64,000 nt of DNA, taken from contig CAXBAF010000019.1 of NCBI GenBank assembly GCA_963973795.1, positions 1 to 64,000 on the forward strand, written 5' to 3'. The position numbers were made by a program, and so were the translations under genes. The DNA comes from UBA1926 sp002337215. Its GTDB lineage: Bacteria; Planctomycetota; Phycisphaerae; Phycisphaerales; UBA1924. Below are positions 17,352-25,967 of the stretch, piece by piece (position 1 is the stretch's first letter; each line of letters starts with the position of its first letter). The notes under the pieces were generated by a model. It made no database searches. It was given only the letters and a program-made list of their open reading frames with translations, and was not told the DNA's origin.

Positions 17352-19586
17352 TTACTGCAGACCCGCGACGAACTTGAGGCCCGCCATGCATGCGAGCCCC
17401 GCGTACGTACCGAGCACGTACCCCGCGACGGCGAGCAGGACACCGACCGGCGCGAGGCTCGGGTGGAACGCCGAGGCGACGATCGGTGCGGACGCCGCCC
17501 CGCCGATATTCGCCTGAGAGCCGACGGCAACGAAGAAGATCGGAGCGCGGATGAGAATCGCGACCACAAGCAGCACAGCGACATGCACGAGCATCCAGAT
17601 CGCCCCGACGCCCAGCAACCCCGCGGCCGCGGGATTCGAAAACATCGTCACGAAGTTCGCGTGCGCCCCGATCGACGCGACGAGGAGGTAGAGGAACACC
17701 GACCCGAGCTTGGACGCCCCCACCCCGTCGTAGTTCCGCGCCCTGGTCAGCGAGAGGACCAGCCCCAGGCTCGTCACAAGGATGAACTTCCAGACCGTCG
17801 CCCCGAAGAACGGGACGGGATTGCCTGTCTCATCCGTCGAGAACGAAACCACCGGGGCGAGCCACTCTCCGAGCCGCATCGCGATCCAGGTCCCCACGAA
17901 CGCGATCGAGAGCATCACTAGATAGTCCGCAAGCGTCGGTGTCCGCGCCGATTTCTCCTGGAACGCCGCGACACGCTCTTTCAGTTCTTCGATCGCCTTC
18001 GTGTTCGCTCCCGTGATCCGGTCGATCTGCTTGTCCTTGCCAGCCGCGAACAGCAGCACACCCATCCAGATGTTGGCGACCGCGACATCGACGATGACCA
18101 TCAGCCCGATCATGCTGTCGGTCGCCCCGGCGATCTGCCCCAGCGCGACAAAGTTCGCACCCCCCCCGATCCACGAGCCCGACAGCGCCGTCAGCCCCTG
18201 CCACGCATCGCTGGGCAGCGCCGCCGACTCCGGCAGCACCATGCTCATGATCCAGAACGCCAGCGGCCCGCCGATCACGACGCCCGCCGTCCCCGCGAGC
18301 AGCATGATGATCGCCTTGGGCCCGAGACGGACAATGCCGGGGAGATCGAGCGCCAGGATCAGCAGCACGAGCGACGCGGGCAGCAGATAGGTCTTGATCC
18401 ACGCGTAGACGGGCGAGTCGTCGGGCAGCCAGCCCAGTGTCGTCAGCGTCGTGGGGAGGAAGTAACAGAACACCAGCATCGGGACGATCGAGAAGAACTT
18501 GTTGCCCGGCTTCGTCGAGTTGAACCAGAACAGGAATGCCAGCACCGCGAGGAGCACCGCGAGCACCCCAATGTCCGACTCGATGAGCGTCTCGTCGGGC
18601 GATGACCAGAGCGTGATCCTTGCTTCTGGGAAGGATTCTTCGAGTCTATCGAGCCCGTCGATGCCCAACACGCACGCCGCGCTCGCAAGCGCATCGGCCG
18701 TCGCCCCGTCGGGATGGATCACCGTCGCCGCACGCCCGGTCTTTAGCGCCATGCCGGTCCGCGGATCGACGATGTGAGAGAACCGCACCCGGTCGATCTC
18801 CGCCCATTGTTCCGCATCACCCGAGGTCGCGATGCACATCTCGGCGAGCGTGACGGACGCCTTCTTCGTGACTCCTGTCTGGACCTCGATCGACCAGCCC
18901 TCCGCGTCGGGAGGCGGTGCACCGAGCGCGAGATCCCCCCCCAGATCGACGAGGCACGACGGATGCCCTGCCTCGCGCAGCACGTCCCGCGCGGCGGCCG
19001 CCGCGATCCCCTTGCCGATCCCGCCGAAGTCAAAGCGGACACCCTCCCGAAGCAGCCGCGCCCGGTCCGCCCCCTGGTCGACTTCGAACGCGTCTGGTGC
19101 GCTGGCGGCCCGTGCTTGCTCGATCGCGTTCTCGATCGGCAACGCTCCCGATTCCCTCGCGTCTCGCCAGAGCAGCACCGTTGCCCCCGCCGTCACGCCG
19201 AACGCGCCGTCCGTCCGTGATCCGATCTCCGACGCCATCCTGAGGCTCTCTGCGAGTGTCGGCGAGATCGTGGCCCACTCCCCCACAACCGCGGTGTCCT
19301 GGAAGACCCGTATCTCGCTCCCGGGTCGGTAGTCGCTGAGCGCCTGCTCGAGCCGCTCGATCTCGTCGAACGCGAGCCGCGCGGCTTCTGCTGCCGATCC
19401 CCCGTCCGTCGCGTACAGCACGACGCGGGCCCTCGTTCCCATCGCCACCCTTGCGAACTCGAACCGCTCGGCGGTAGGCTCCTGTTGAACGGCACCCGCC
19501 GGCATGACGAACCCAAGCAGCACGGCGATCACCGCCGCCGCGGAGAGACCAAGCGTGGGCAGATTTTTTTGGCATGATTCACGCAT
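17352..19586 (-). CDS. ApbE (FAD:protein FMN transferase) fused to a DUF819 membrane protein
   Basis: The frame encodes 744 residues. After a signal or anchor segment comes an ApbE domain (about residues 40-325) with GGIGKGIAAAAARDVL, LVDLGGDLALG, FSHIVDPRTG and ADALASAACVLG. From about residue 335 it becomes a polytopic membrane protein of the DUF819 (YjcL-like) family with about ten hydrophobic segments, including SGSWIGGGANFVALGQ and VGSQANIGGAASAPIVASAF. ApbE enzymes attach FMN covalently to threonines of extracytoplasmic redox proteins; DUF819 function is unknown. No stop or frame break separates the two parts. Start 19586 gives the best signal sequence. It is the first gene of the type III polyketide operon, and its 5' end overlaps the divergent gene. 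Confidence 0.87.
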   Translation of the reverse strand: MRESCQKNLPTLGLSAAAVIAVLLGFVMPAGAVQQEPTAERFEFARVAMGTRARVVLYATDGGSAAEAARLAFDEIERLEQALSDYRPGSEIRVFQDTAVVGEWATISPTLAESLRMASEIGSRTDGAFGVTAGATVLLWRDARESGALPIENAIEQARAASAPDAFEVDQGADRARLLREGVRFDFGGIGKGIAAAAARDVLREAGHPSCLVDLGGDLALGAPPPDAEGWSIEVQTGVTKKASVTLAEMCIATSGDAEQWAEIDRVRFSHIVDPRTGMALKTGRAATVIHPDGATADALASAACVLGIDGLDRLEESFPEARITLWSSPDETLIESDIGVLAVLLAVLAFLFWFNSTKPGNKFFSIVPMLVFCYFLPTTLTTLGWLPDDSPVYAWIKTYLLPASLVLLILALDLPGIVRLGPKAIIMLLAGTAGVVIGGPLAFWIMSMVLPESAALPSDAWQGLTALSGSWIGGGANFVALGQIAGATDSMIGLMVIVDVAVANIWMGVLLFAAGKDKQIDRITGANTKAIEELKERVAAFQEKSARTPTLADYLVMLSIAFVGTWIAMRLGEWLAPVVSFSTDETGNPVPFFGATVWKFILVTSLGLVLSLTRARNYDGVGASKLGSVFLYLLVASIGAHANFVTMFSNPAAAGLLGVGAIWMLVHVAVLLVVAILIRAPIFFVAVGSQANIGGAASAPIVASAFHPSLAPVGVLLAVAGYVLGTYAGLACMAGLKFVAGLQ

Positions 19587-20448
19587 CGCGGCAGCATACG
19601 CAATCATCGGTGCGGTTGTACCTGGTGCCATCTATGCCAGCGATCCCCCAGACATATCGAAAGAAACCATCTGCCTCGAGGGAACAACAGTGGCGTTCGA
19701 GGTGGTCACGATCCCTCCGGGCACCATCGATATCGACGGCAACACCCACGCCATTGACCCGCTCGCGGTCTCGGTGACCGAGGTCACATGGGATCTCTAT
19801 GACGTCTACTTGTTCGCGCTCGATGTTCCTGAATCGGGCGGGGAGTCCGACGCGGTAAGCCGCCCGTCCAAGCCGTACGTCCCGCCGGACCGGGGGTACG
19901 GCCACGCGGGTTACCCCGCGATGGGCATGACGCGACACGCAGCCGTCGAGTTCTGCGCCTGGCTGAGCGAAAAGACAGGTGACAAATACCGTTTGCCAAC
20001 GCGGGCCGAGTGGATCTATCTCTCTGAAGCCAGCAATCCCTTGGACAGACACGACGATCGCTCGGGTTCCGGAGAAACCGTCGTTGCGACAGCCGCGTCG
20101 GCCTGGACAGAAGAGAACGCGGATTACACCACCCACCCGGTCGGCAAGAAGACCCCGAACGCATGGGGAATCCGGGACACGCTGGGCAATGTCGCCGAGT
20201 GGGTCGCGCCGAAGCCCGGCCAGAGGCCGAAAGACGGCCCCTTGGCGATGGGTGGGAGTTTTCTCGACCCTTCAGCCCGCTGCACTAGCCGCGACGAAAC
20301 GCTGCAAGAGCCGTTCTGGAACGCGAGCGATCCGCAGATCCCCAAGAGCGTCTGGTGGCTCGCGGACTGCGACTTCGTGGGATTCCGAGTCGTGCGTGAG
20401 ACAGGAGACGCGGATAGCACGTCAGGCACCAAGGAAGGCGAGCGATGA
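19555..20448 (+). CDS. Secreted formylglycine-generating-enzyme-like (SUMF1/FGE-sulfatase domain) protein
   Basis: The C-type-lectin-like FGE domain is recognised by SVTEVTWDLYDVYLF, AVEFCAWLSEKTGDKYRLPTRAEW and WGIRDTLGNVAEWV, ending GFRVVRE. True FGEs oxidise a sulfatase cysteine to formylglycine, but many secreted relatives lack the catalytic cysteines and act as binding or unknown proteins; no Cys pair typical of FGE is evident here. I prefer GTG 19555, preceded by GGAGAGA seven bases upstream, because it begins a good signal peptide (IAAAYAIIGAVV, cleavage after AIYA). An ATG lies at 19504. The stop overlaps the next ATG (ATGA). It leads an operon of sugar-modifying enzymes. Confidence 0.72.
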   Translation: MGRFFWHDSRIAAAYAIIGAVVPGAIYASDPPDISKETICLEGTTVAFEVVTIPPGTIDIDGNTHAIDPLAVSVTEVTWDLYDVYLFALDVPESGGESDAVSRPSKPYVPPDRGYGHAGYPAMGMTRHAAVEFCAWLSEKTGDKYRLPTRAEWIYLSEASNPLDRHDDRSGSGETVVATAASAWTEENADYTTHPVGKKTPNAWGIRDTLGNVAEWVAPKPGQRPKDGPLAMGGSFLDPSARCTSRDETLQEPFWNASDPQIPKSVWWLADCDFVGFRVVRETGDADSTSGTKEGER

Positions 20449-21746
20449 ACGACACCAACAGCGGACGGCGTGCGATCCTCAGGGCAGGTGCCGGGCTCGG
20501 AGCGGTTGCGCTCACGGCGGGTATCGCACCAGCGGTCACCAGGTCCGGTTCGGACCGTCTCAGGATCGGGATCGTCGGGTGCGGCGGCCGCGGGACAGGT
20601 GCACTCGTGAACGCGCTGCGCGCCGATCCCGGCACACAGCTCTGGGCGATGGGCGACGTGTTCCGCGCCCGGATAGATGCCTGCGCTGGGCACGCAGCGG
20701 GCGCGATCGGCGAAGAGCCCGAGCGTATCGCGGTGCCGGAAGAACGACGCTTCGTCGGCTTCGATGCCTACCGAGAAGTCATCGCGAGCGGCGTGGATGT
20801 CGTGCTGCTCTGCACGCCGCCCGGCTTCCGACCTCAGCAGCTCCGCGCCGCGGTCGAAGCGGGAAAGCACGTCTTTTGCGAGAAGCCGGTCGCGGTCGAC
20901 AGCCCGGGCGTGCGGAGCGTCCTCGAAAGCGCCCGGATCGCGAAGGAGCGATCGTTGAGTCTCATGTCGGGGTTCTGCTGGCGCTACCAGTCGCAGATGC
21001 GCGAGGCGTTCGGCCAGATGCACGAAGGCGGGATCGGCACCGTCCGTGCCGTGCAATGCACCTACAACACATCGGGATTTCCGGAGCCGAAAGCGAGGAA
21101 GCCCGAGTGGAGCGACGCCGAGTTCCAACTCCGGAACTGGCATTACTTCCGAGAGATCTCGGGAGATCACATCGTCGAGCAGGCGGTCCACGCAATCGAT
21201 TGGATCAACTGGGCGTTCGAGGGCACGATGCCGACACGGTGCGTCGCTGTTGGCGGGCGGAGCACAAGGCCCGATCTCCCGGAGACCGGAAACATCTGGG
21301 ACAATTTCGGCATCACATTCGAATTCGCCGACGGCGCCCGCGCTTACCACCAATGCCGGCACTGGCCGAACACCCCGGCCGACAACACGGCGTATGTCAT
21401 CGGCACGACCGGGGAATGCCGGGTCATGCCGTGGCGCGGCCGGCACCTGATCGAACGCCATGACGGGACCACCTGGAAATCAAGCGCCCCGAAGAACGAC
21501 ATGTACCAGCAGGAACACGATGAGCTCTTCGCCGCGATCCGCGCAGGCTCGCCGGTGAACGACGGGATCCTGATGGCGCACTCGACGCTGCTGGGGATCA
21601 TGGGCCGGCAGGCGGCGTATACCGGCCAGGCTGTCACCTGGGAACAGGCGATGGCGAGCGAGGAAGACCTGAACCCCGAACCCTGGGCGTGGGGCGACCG
21701 ATCGGCCCGTGCGATCCCGGTTCCCGGGAAGACGAGAGTGTGGTGA
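20445..21746 (+). CDS. Tat-exported Gfo/Idh/MocA family oxidoreductase (first copy)
   Basis: The 433-residue protein has a twin-arginine-type leader (SGRRAILRAGAGLGAVALTAG), an NAD(P)-binding Rossmann motif IGIVGCGGRGTGALV and the family active-site segment CEKPVAVD (HVFCEKPVAV). Planctomycete members of this type oxidise or epimerise sugars in the periplasm with a tightly bound cofactor; the substrate is unknown. Its start overlaps the FGE-like gene and its stop overlaps the next gene (TGATG). It shares order and features with the second copy at 22.8 kb, so the operon appears to have two dehydrogenase plus TIM-barrel pairs. Confidence 0.88.
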   Translation: MNDTNSGRRAILRAGAGLGAVALTAGIAPAVTRSGSDRLRIGIVGCGGRGTGALVNALRADPGTQLWAMGDVFRARIDACAGHAAGAIGEEPERIAVPEERRFVGFDAYREVIASGVDVVLLCTPPGFRPQQLRAAVEAGKHVFCEKPVAVDSPGVRSVLESARIAKERSLSLMSGFCWRYQSQMREAFGQMHEGGIGTVRAVQCTYNTSGFPEPKARKPEWSDAEFQLRNWHYFREISGDHIVEQAVHAIDWINWAFEGTMPTRCVAVGGRSTRPDLPETGNIWDNFGITFEFADGARAYHQCRHWPNTPADNTAYVIGTTGECRVMPWRGRHLIERHDGTTWKSSAPKNDMYQQEHDELFAAIRAGSPVNDGILMAHSTLLGIMGRQAAYTGQAVTWEQAMASEEDLNPEPWAWGDRSARAIPVPGKTRVW

Positions 21747-22786
21747 TGCCCAACGAAACAGACACCAACCGACAGAGCCGCCCCGCGATCGACCGCCGTC
21801 GGTTTCTCTCGGCCTGCGCGGGCGCCTCGGCGCTCGCGGTCGGGCTGGGTTCGGCTCGAGCCGGTGAACGAGTGGCGAGCACCCAGCCGGGGTCACTCGT
21901 CCGAGAGCCACAGGTTCCGAAACCCCCTCCCGTTCGCAAGGCGCTCAAGTTCGGCATGATCAACGAAGGCGATTCAATCGCCGACAAGCTCAAGATCGCA
22001 CGCGATGCCGGCTTCGAAGGCGTCGAGTTCGATGCGCCCAGCAACCTCGACATCGACGAGGTCCTTAAAGCGAAGGACGCAGCGGGGATCGATATCCCGG
22101 GCGTGGTCGATTCGGCCCACTGGTCCAAGCCGCTGAGCCATCCCGATCCCGAGGTCCGTCTCGCAGGGCGGCACGCCCTCGAGAAGGCGTTGTACGACTG
22201 CAAAGCACTTGGCGGCTCGCAGGTGCTCCTCGTTCCCGCGGTTGTCAACGCGGACGTTTCCTACAGAGATGCCTTCGATCGCGCCGTCACAGAGATCCGC
22301 CGGGTCATGCCGCTCGTCCGCGAAACAGGCGTCGGCATCGCGCTCGAGAACGTGTGGAACAACTTTCTTCTCAGCCCGCTTGAGGCCAAACGGTTCATCG
22401 AGGCGGTTGTGATTCCGACCGAGAACAGCGTCCGCAAGAGCCGAGAGGGTTACCACCGTCTGCTCGGGTGGTACTTCGATGTCGGCAACATCTGGCGATA
22501 CGGATGGCCTGCCCACTGGCTCGAAGAACTGGGCGGCCCTTCCCGCTACATCTCCCGCCTCGATATCAAGGGCTACAGCAGGGCGAAAGCCGACAAAGAA
22601 GGCAAGTGGGCCGGCTTCGGGGTGGAGATCGGTGACGGCGATATCCCATGGGAAACGGTCCGCGCGTGGATCGACGCGAGCGGCTGGACCGGATGGGCCA
22701 CCGCGGAAGTCGGTGGTGGGAACCGCGATCGACTCGCCGATATTGCGAGTCGGATGGACCGCGTGCTCGGTCTCAAGAACGGTTGA
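21746..22786 (+). CDS. Tat-exported sugar phosphate isomerase/epimerase-like TIM-barrel protein (AP endonuclease 2 superfamily)
   Basis: The leader DRRRFLSACAGASALAVG carries three arginines and looks Tat-dependent. The remainder is a xylose-isomerase-like TIM barrel with metal-ligand positions in GVEFDAP, GIALENVWNNFL, GWYFDVGNIW and WATAEVGGG. Its 346 residues fit the family. ATG 21746 overlaps the preceding stop (TGATG), which decides the start over a longer frame from 21689. Together with the preceding Gfo/Idh protein it would interconvert keto sugars outside the cytoplasm; this role is inferred from the pairing. Confidence 0.85.
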   Translation: MPNETDTNRQSRPAIDRRRFLSACAGASALAVGLGSARAGERVASTQPGSLVREPQVPKPPPVRKALKFGMINEGDSIADKLKIARDAGFEGVEFDAPSNLDIDEVLKAKDAAGIDIPGVVDSAHWSKPLSHPDPEVRLAGRHALEKALYDCKALGGSQVLLVPAVVNADVSYRDAFDRAVTEIRRVMPLVRETGVGIALENVWNNFLLSPLEAKRFIEAVVIPTENSVRKSREGYHRLLGWYFDVGNIWRYGWPAHWLEELGGPSRYISRLDIKGYSRAKADKEGKWAGFGVEIGDGDIPWETVRAWIDASGWTGWATAEVGGGNRDRLADIASRMDRVLGLKNG

Positions 22787-22841
22787 ATGGGTGTCGTTAC
22801 GGAAGGCCTGTGAACGACCAAAATGACGAAGGAGTTGAGCG

Positions 22842-24134
22842 ATGCATGATCCGATCTCCCGGCGCGATGCGATGAAAACCGCGGCCGTCCTCGGCGCGTC
22901 CGCGCTCGTCGCCCCGGCATTCGGCGCCGGTCTCTCCCGGCGCGGGAGCGACTTGATCCGAATCGGTGTGATCGGCTGCGGCGGACGGGGTACGGGCGCA
23001 GCGATCAACGCGCTCGAGGCCGACCCGGGGACTCGCGTGGTCGCGCTCGCCGACCTCGTCGCCGACCGCCTCACCGCGAGTCTCAACAATCTACGGAGCC
23101 AGGCAGAGCAGCGAGGCTGGACGGACCGGATTGACGTTGCCGACGATCACCGTTTCACGGGTTTCGATGCCTACACCGGGCTCCTTGCGCTGCCGAGCGT
23201 CGATGCGGTCATCCTCGCGACCCCGCCAGGGTTCCGCCCCGCTCACTTCGAATCCGCCGTCGGCGCCGGAAAGCACGTGTTTATGGAGAAACCGGCCGCG
23301 GTTGACCCCGCCGGAGTGCGAAAAGTCATCGCCGCCGCACGCACCGCCGACGAGAAAGAGCTTTCGGTCGTCGCGGGGACCCAGCGTCGCCATCAAGACA
23401 ACTACCTGCAACTGATGGGGCGCATTACGGCTGGAGAGATCGGCGAAATCGTCAGTGCTCGCTGCTACTGGAACCAAGGCGGGCTGTGGGTCAAGGAACG
23501 CGCACCCGAGCAGACCGAGATGGAGTGGCAGTGCCGAAACTGGCTCTACTTCTGCTGGCTCTCGGGCGACCACATCACCGAGCAGCATGTGCACAACATC
23601 GACGTCATCAACTGGACAAAGGGAGGCCCTCCCGCGAAGGCCGTGGGGATGGGCGGCCGCCAGGTCCGGACCGACGCGAAGTACGGCAACATCTTTGACC
23701 ACTTCGCCATCGATTTCGAGTACCCGGACGGCACACCGCTCCTGAGCATGTGCCGCCAGATCGACGGCTGCGCCGGCAAGGTCCAGGAAGATATCGTCGG
23801 AACAAAGGGATCCGCGATGGCCCGCCCCGGCCTCTCGGTCATCAAGAACGAACGCGGCGGATGGCGAACCCGAGGCTCCGAGAACCCCTACGTCACCGAA
23901 CATGTCGACCTCTTCGCGTCGATCCGCGGTGCATCTCCGCGGCTCAACGAAGCAAAGCGTGTCGCCGAGAGCACGCTCACCGCCATCATGGGACGCATGA
24001 GCGCGTACACCGGCAAGGAAGTCACCTGGGAGCAGGCGATGTCGAGCGAACTCGACCTCATGCCCACTACGCTCGCATTCGGCCCAAACGAGGTTCCTCC
24101 TCCGCCCACGCCCGGCAGGACGCCGCTCATCTGA
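22842..24134 (+). CDS. Tat-exported Gfo/Idh/MocA family oxidoreductase (second copy)
   Basis: The 430-residue protein repeats the plan of the first copy: a leader with SRRDAMKTAAVLGASALV, the Rossmann motif IGVIGCGGRGTGAAI and the active-site segment FMEKPAAVD. A Shine-Dalgarno GGAG lies seven bases before the ATG. Similar C-terminal ends (MGRMSAYTGKEVTWEQAMSS here and MGRQAAYTGQAVTWEQAMAS in the first) show that the two are paralogues. The role as a periplasmic sugar dehydrogenase is inferred from the family. Confidence 0.88.
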   Translation: MHDPISRRDAMKTAAVLGASALVAPAFGAGLSRRGSDLIRIGVIGCGGRGTGAAINALEADPGTRVVALADLVADRLTASLNNLRSQAEQRGWTDRIDVADDHRFTGFDAYTGLLALPSVDAVILATPPGFRPAHFESAVGAGKHVFMEKPAAVDPAGVRKVIAAARTADEKELSVVAGTQRRHQDNYLQLMGRITAGEIGEIVSARCYWNQGGLWVKERAPEQTEMEWQCRNWLYFCWLSGDHITEQHVHNIDVINWTKGGPPAKAVGMGGRQVRTDAKYGNIFDHFAIDFEYPDGTPLLSMCRQIDGCAGKVQEDIVGTKGSAMARPGLSVIKNERGGWRTRGSENPYVTEHVDLFASIRGASPRLNEAKRVAESTLTAIMGRMSAYTGKEVTWEQAMSSELDLMPTTLAFGPNEVPPPPTPGRTPLI

Positions 24135-24185
24135 GTCATAATCCGATCTGTTCCACGATCCGCGAGAAGACACCCGGAGAATCCG

Positions 24186-25115
24186 ATGCACCGACGAGAC
24201 TTCTTTACCGCCGCGGGCGCTGCGGGCGCGCTCGCCATCGCCGGCCGAACTGCGACGGCACAGAGCGAGACCACGGCGAAAGGAACCACCGCTACGTCGT
24301 CCCCTTTCTCGATGAAGTTCGCCCCCCACTTCGGCATGTTCCGGAATCTCGCGGGCGACGACCCCGTCGCGCAGCTCGACTACGCCGCCGACCAGGGTTT
24401 CACGGCCTGGGAAGACAACGGCATGGGCGGGCGACCACGTGAGGAACAGAGCCGGATCGCGAAGGCGATGGAGCGCTTGGAGATGACCATGGGCGTCTTC
24501 GTGCTCAACCGAAAGACCGCCTGGAAGCCCTCGTTCAGCCGCAACAACAGCGAAGACCGGGACGCATTCATCAGCGAATGCCACGAAGCGATCGAAACCG
24601 CGAGGCGGACGAACGCAAAGTGGGCAACCGTCGTGCTCGGCTCGCGCCACCCGCGGATCGACCTGTCCTACCAGACCGCGTACGCCGTCGACCAGCTCCG
24701 CCGGGGCTGCGATATCCTCGAACAGGCCGGGTTGGTGATGGTGCTCGAGCCGCTGAACCCAAGGGACCATCCCAACATGCTGCTCGCCGAGATGGGGCAC
24801 GCGTTCGAGATATGCCGCGCGGTTGGTAGCCCTTCGTGCAAGATCCTCTGCGATCTCTACCATCAGCAGATCACCGAGGGCAACCTCATCCCCAACATCG
24901 ACCGCGCCTGGGACGAGATCGCCTACTTCCAGATCGGTGATAATCCAGGCCGCAACGAGCCCACCACCGGCGAGATCAACTACGCAAACGTATTCAAACA
25001 CATCAGAGACAAAGGTTTCAACGGTGTGCTCGGCATGGAGCACGGCCTGAGCCAAGGCGGAGCCGAGGGTGAACAGGCTTTGATCGACGCGTACCGTGCC
25101 TGCGACCCGGCCTGA
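24186..25115 (+). CDS. Tat-exported hydroxypyruvate-isomerase-like TIM-barrel protein
   Basis: The N-terminus is MHRRDFFTAAGAAGALAIAG, a short twin-arginine leader. The body (309 residues in total) is a xylose-isomerase-like barrel closest to Hyi/sugar isomerases, with metal-ligand motifs VMVLEPLNPRDHPN, KILCDLYHQQI and GMEHG. A GGAGA Shine-Dalgarno lies eight bases upstream. It ends the operon that starts with the FGE-like gene. Together with the Gfo/Idh proteins it probably handles oxidised (keto) sugars in the periplasm; the substrate cannot be told from sequence. Confidence 0.85.
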   Translation: MHRRDFFTAAGAAGALAIAGRTATAQSETTAKGTTATSSPFSMKFAPHFGMFRNLAGDDPVAQLDYAADQGFTAWEDNGMGGRPREEQSRIAKAMERLEMTMGVFVLNRKTAWKPSFSRNNSEDRDAFISECHEAIETARRTNAKWATVVLGSRHPRIDLSYQTAYAVDQLRRGCDILEQAGLVMVLEPLNPRDHPNMLLAEMGHAFEICRAVGSPSCKILCDLYHQQITEGNLIPNIDRAWDEIAYFQIGDNPGRNEPTTGEINYANVFKHIRDKGFNGVLGMEHGLSQGGAEGEQALIDAYRACDPA

Positions 25116-25141
25116 CGCCCGACGCACACACGGAACAAGAC

Positions 25142-25936
25142 ATGCCACTGAAACCCGACGATCTCTCCATCGATTTCTTTCCCCAGGTCGGATTCGCACC
25201 AGCCGAATCGCGGAACGCGTTGTGGGTTTCATATCTCGAAGCGACGCGTGCACTCGCCGACGCGTTCCCGTCGGATTCAACCCCGGGTGGCGAAGGCCTC
25301 TCGCTCCTCTGGAGCTACGAGGACGCCGGTTGGCTCGCCGAACATGCCGGGCCGCTGGGCGACATCATCGCCTGGCTCGATTTCGGGGGCGGTTCGCTCT
25401 GGGTTGAAAGGCGAGAGCCGCAAGAGGGCGCCTGGATCGAGTTGCACGGCCGATCGCGCACGGAGATCGGGCGGTGGATCGCGTCGGCCGTCGCACGCCT
25501 CGCGGGCTCGATGGAGGTATTACCGCAGCCGGTTGAGCAGGCCTACGACCCAGCCAACACGGATGACACGGACGCCCGCGCCGATCTGGAGGCCCTCTAC
25601 GAGGGTGCGGGGCTGCTGCTCTACGCCCTCCGAGACGCGGCCGAGAATCGGGGACTCTCAACCTCCGCCCCCCGGCTCGACGCTCGCTCGCTCCGCGCGT
25701 CACTCGAGATCGCGATGGCCGGGACTCCCGACTCTCGGGGCGTCGGGGTCCAGCTCTCGCCTCCCAGCGACACCGATCCGCTCGGGGGGTGGTCGATAGG
25801 AACCAAGGGTGATTCGGGACGGCACCTTTCAGTCGGAGATCTTCAGACTCTCCCCACGGGCGAAAGGCAGCAAGAACGCATCGCCGATTTCATAATCGCC
25901 GCAACGAACGAACTCCTGACGACCATGAAGGCCTGA
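25142..25936 (+). CDS. Hypothetical protein
   Basis: This 264-residue acidic protein is not one I recognise. It has no signal peptide or membrane segment. It begins 26 bases after the isomerase stop and may belong to the same transcript, although it differs in character: Trp- and Leu-rich, with a predicted helical N-terminal half and a C-terminal segment, QERIADFIIAATNELL. Third-codon positions are strongly G/C, as in its neighbours, which supports real coding. Confidence 0.6.
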   Translation: MPLKPDDLSIDFFPQVGFAPAESRNALWVSYLEATRALADAFPSDSTPGGEGLSLLWSYEDAGWLAEHAGPLGDIIAWLDFGGGSLWVERREPQEGAWIELHGRSRTEIGRWIASAVARLAGSMEVLPQPVEQAYDPANTDDTDARADLEALYEGAGLLLYALRDAAENRGLSTSAPRLDARSLRASLEIAMAGTPDSRGVGVQLSPPSDTDPLGGWSIGTKGDSGRHLSVGDLQTLPTGERQQERIADFIIAATNELLTTMKA

Positions 25937-25967
25937 CTTCAGACATGTCCTGAAAATAGCTATGCTG

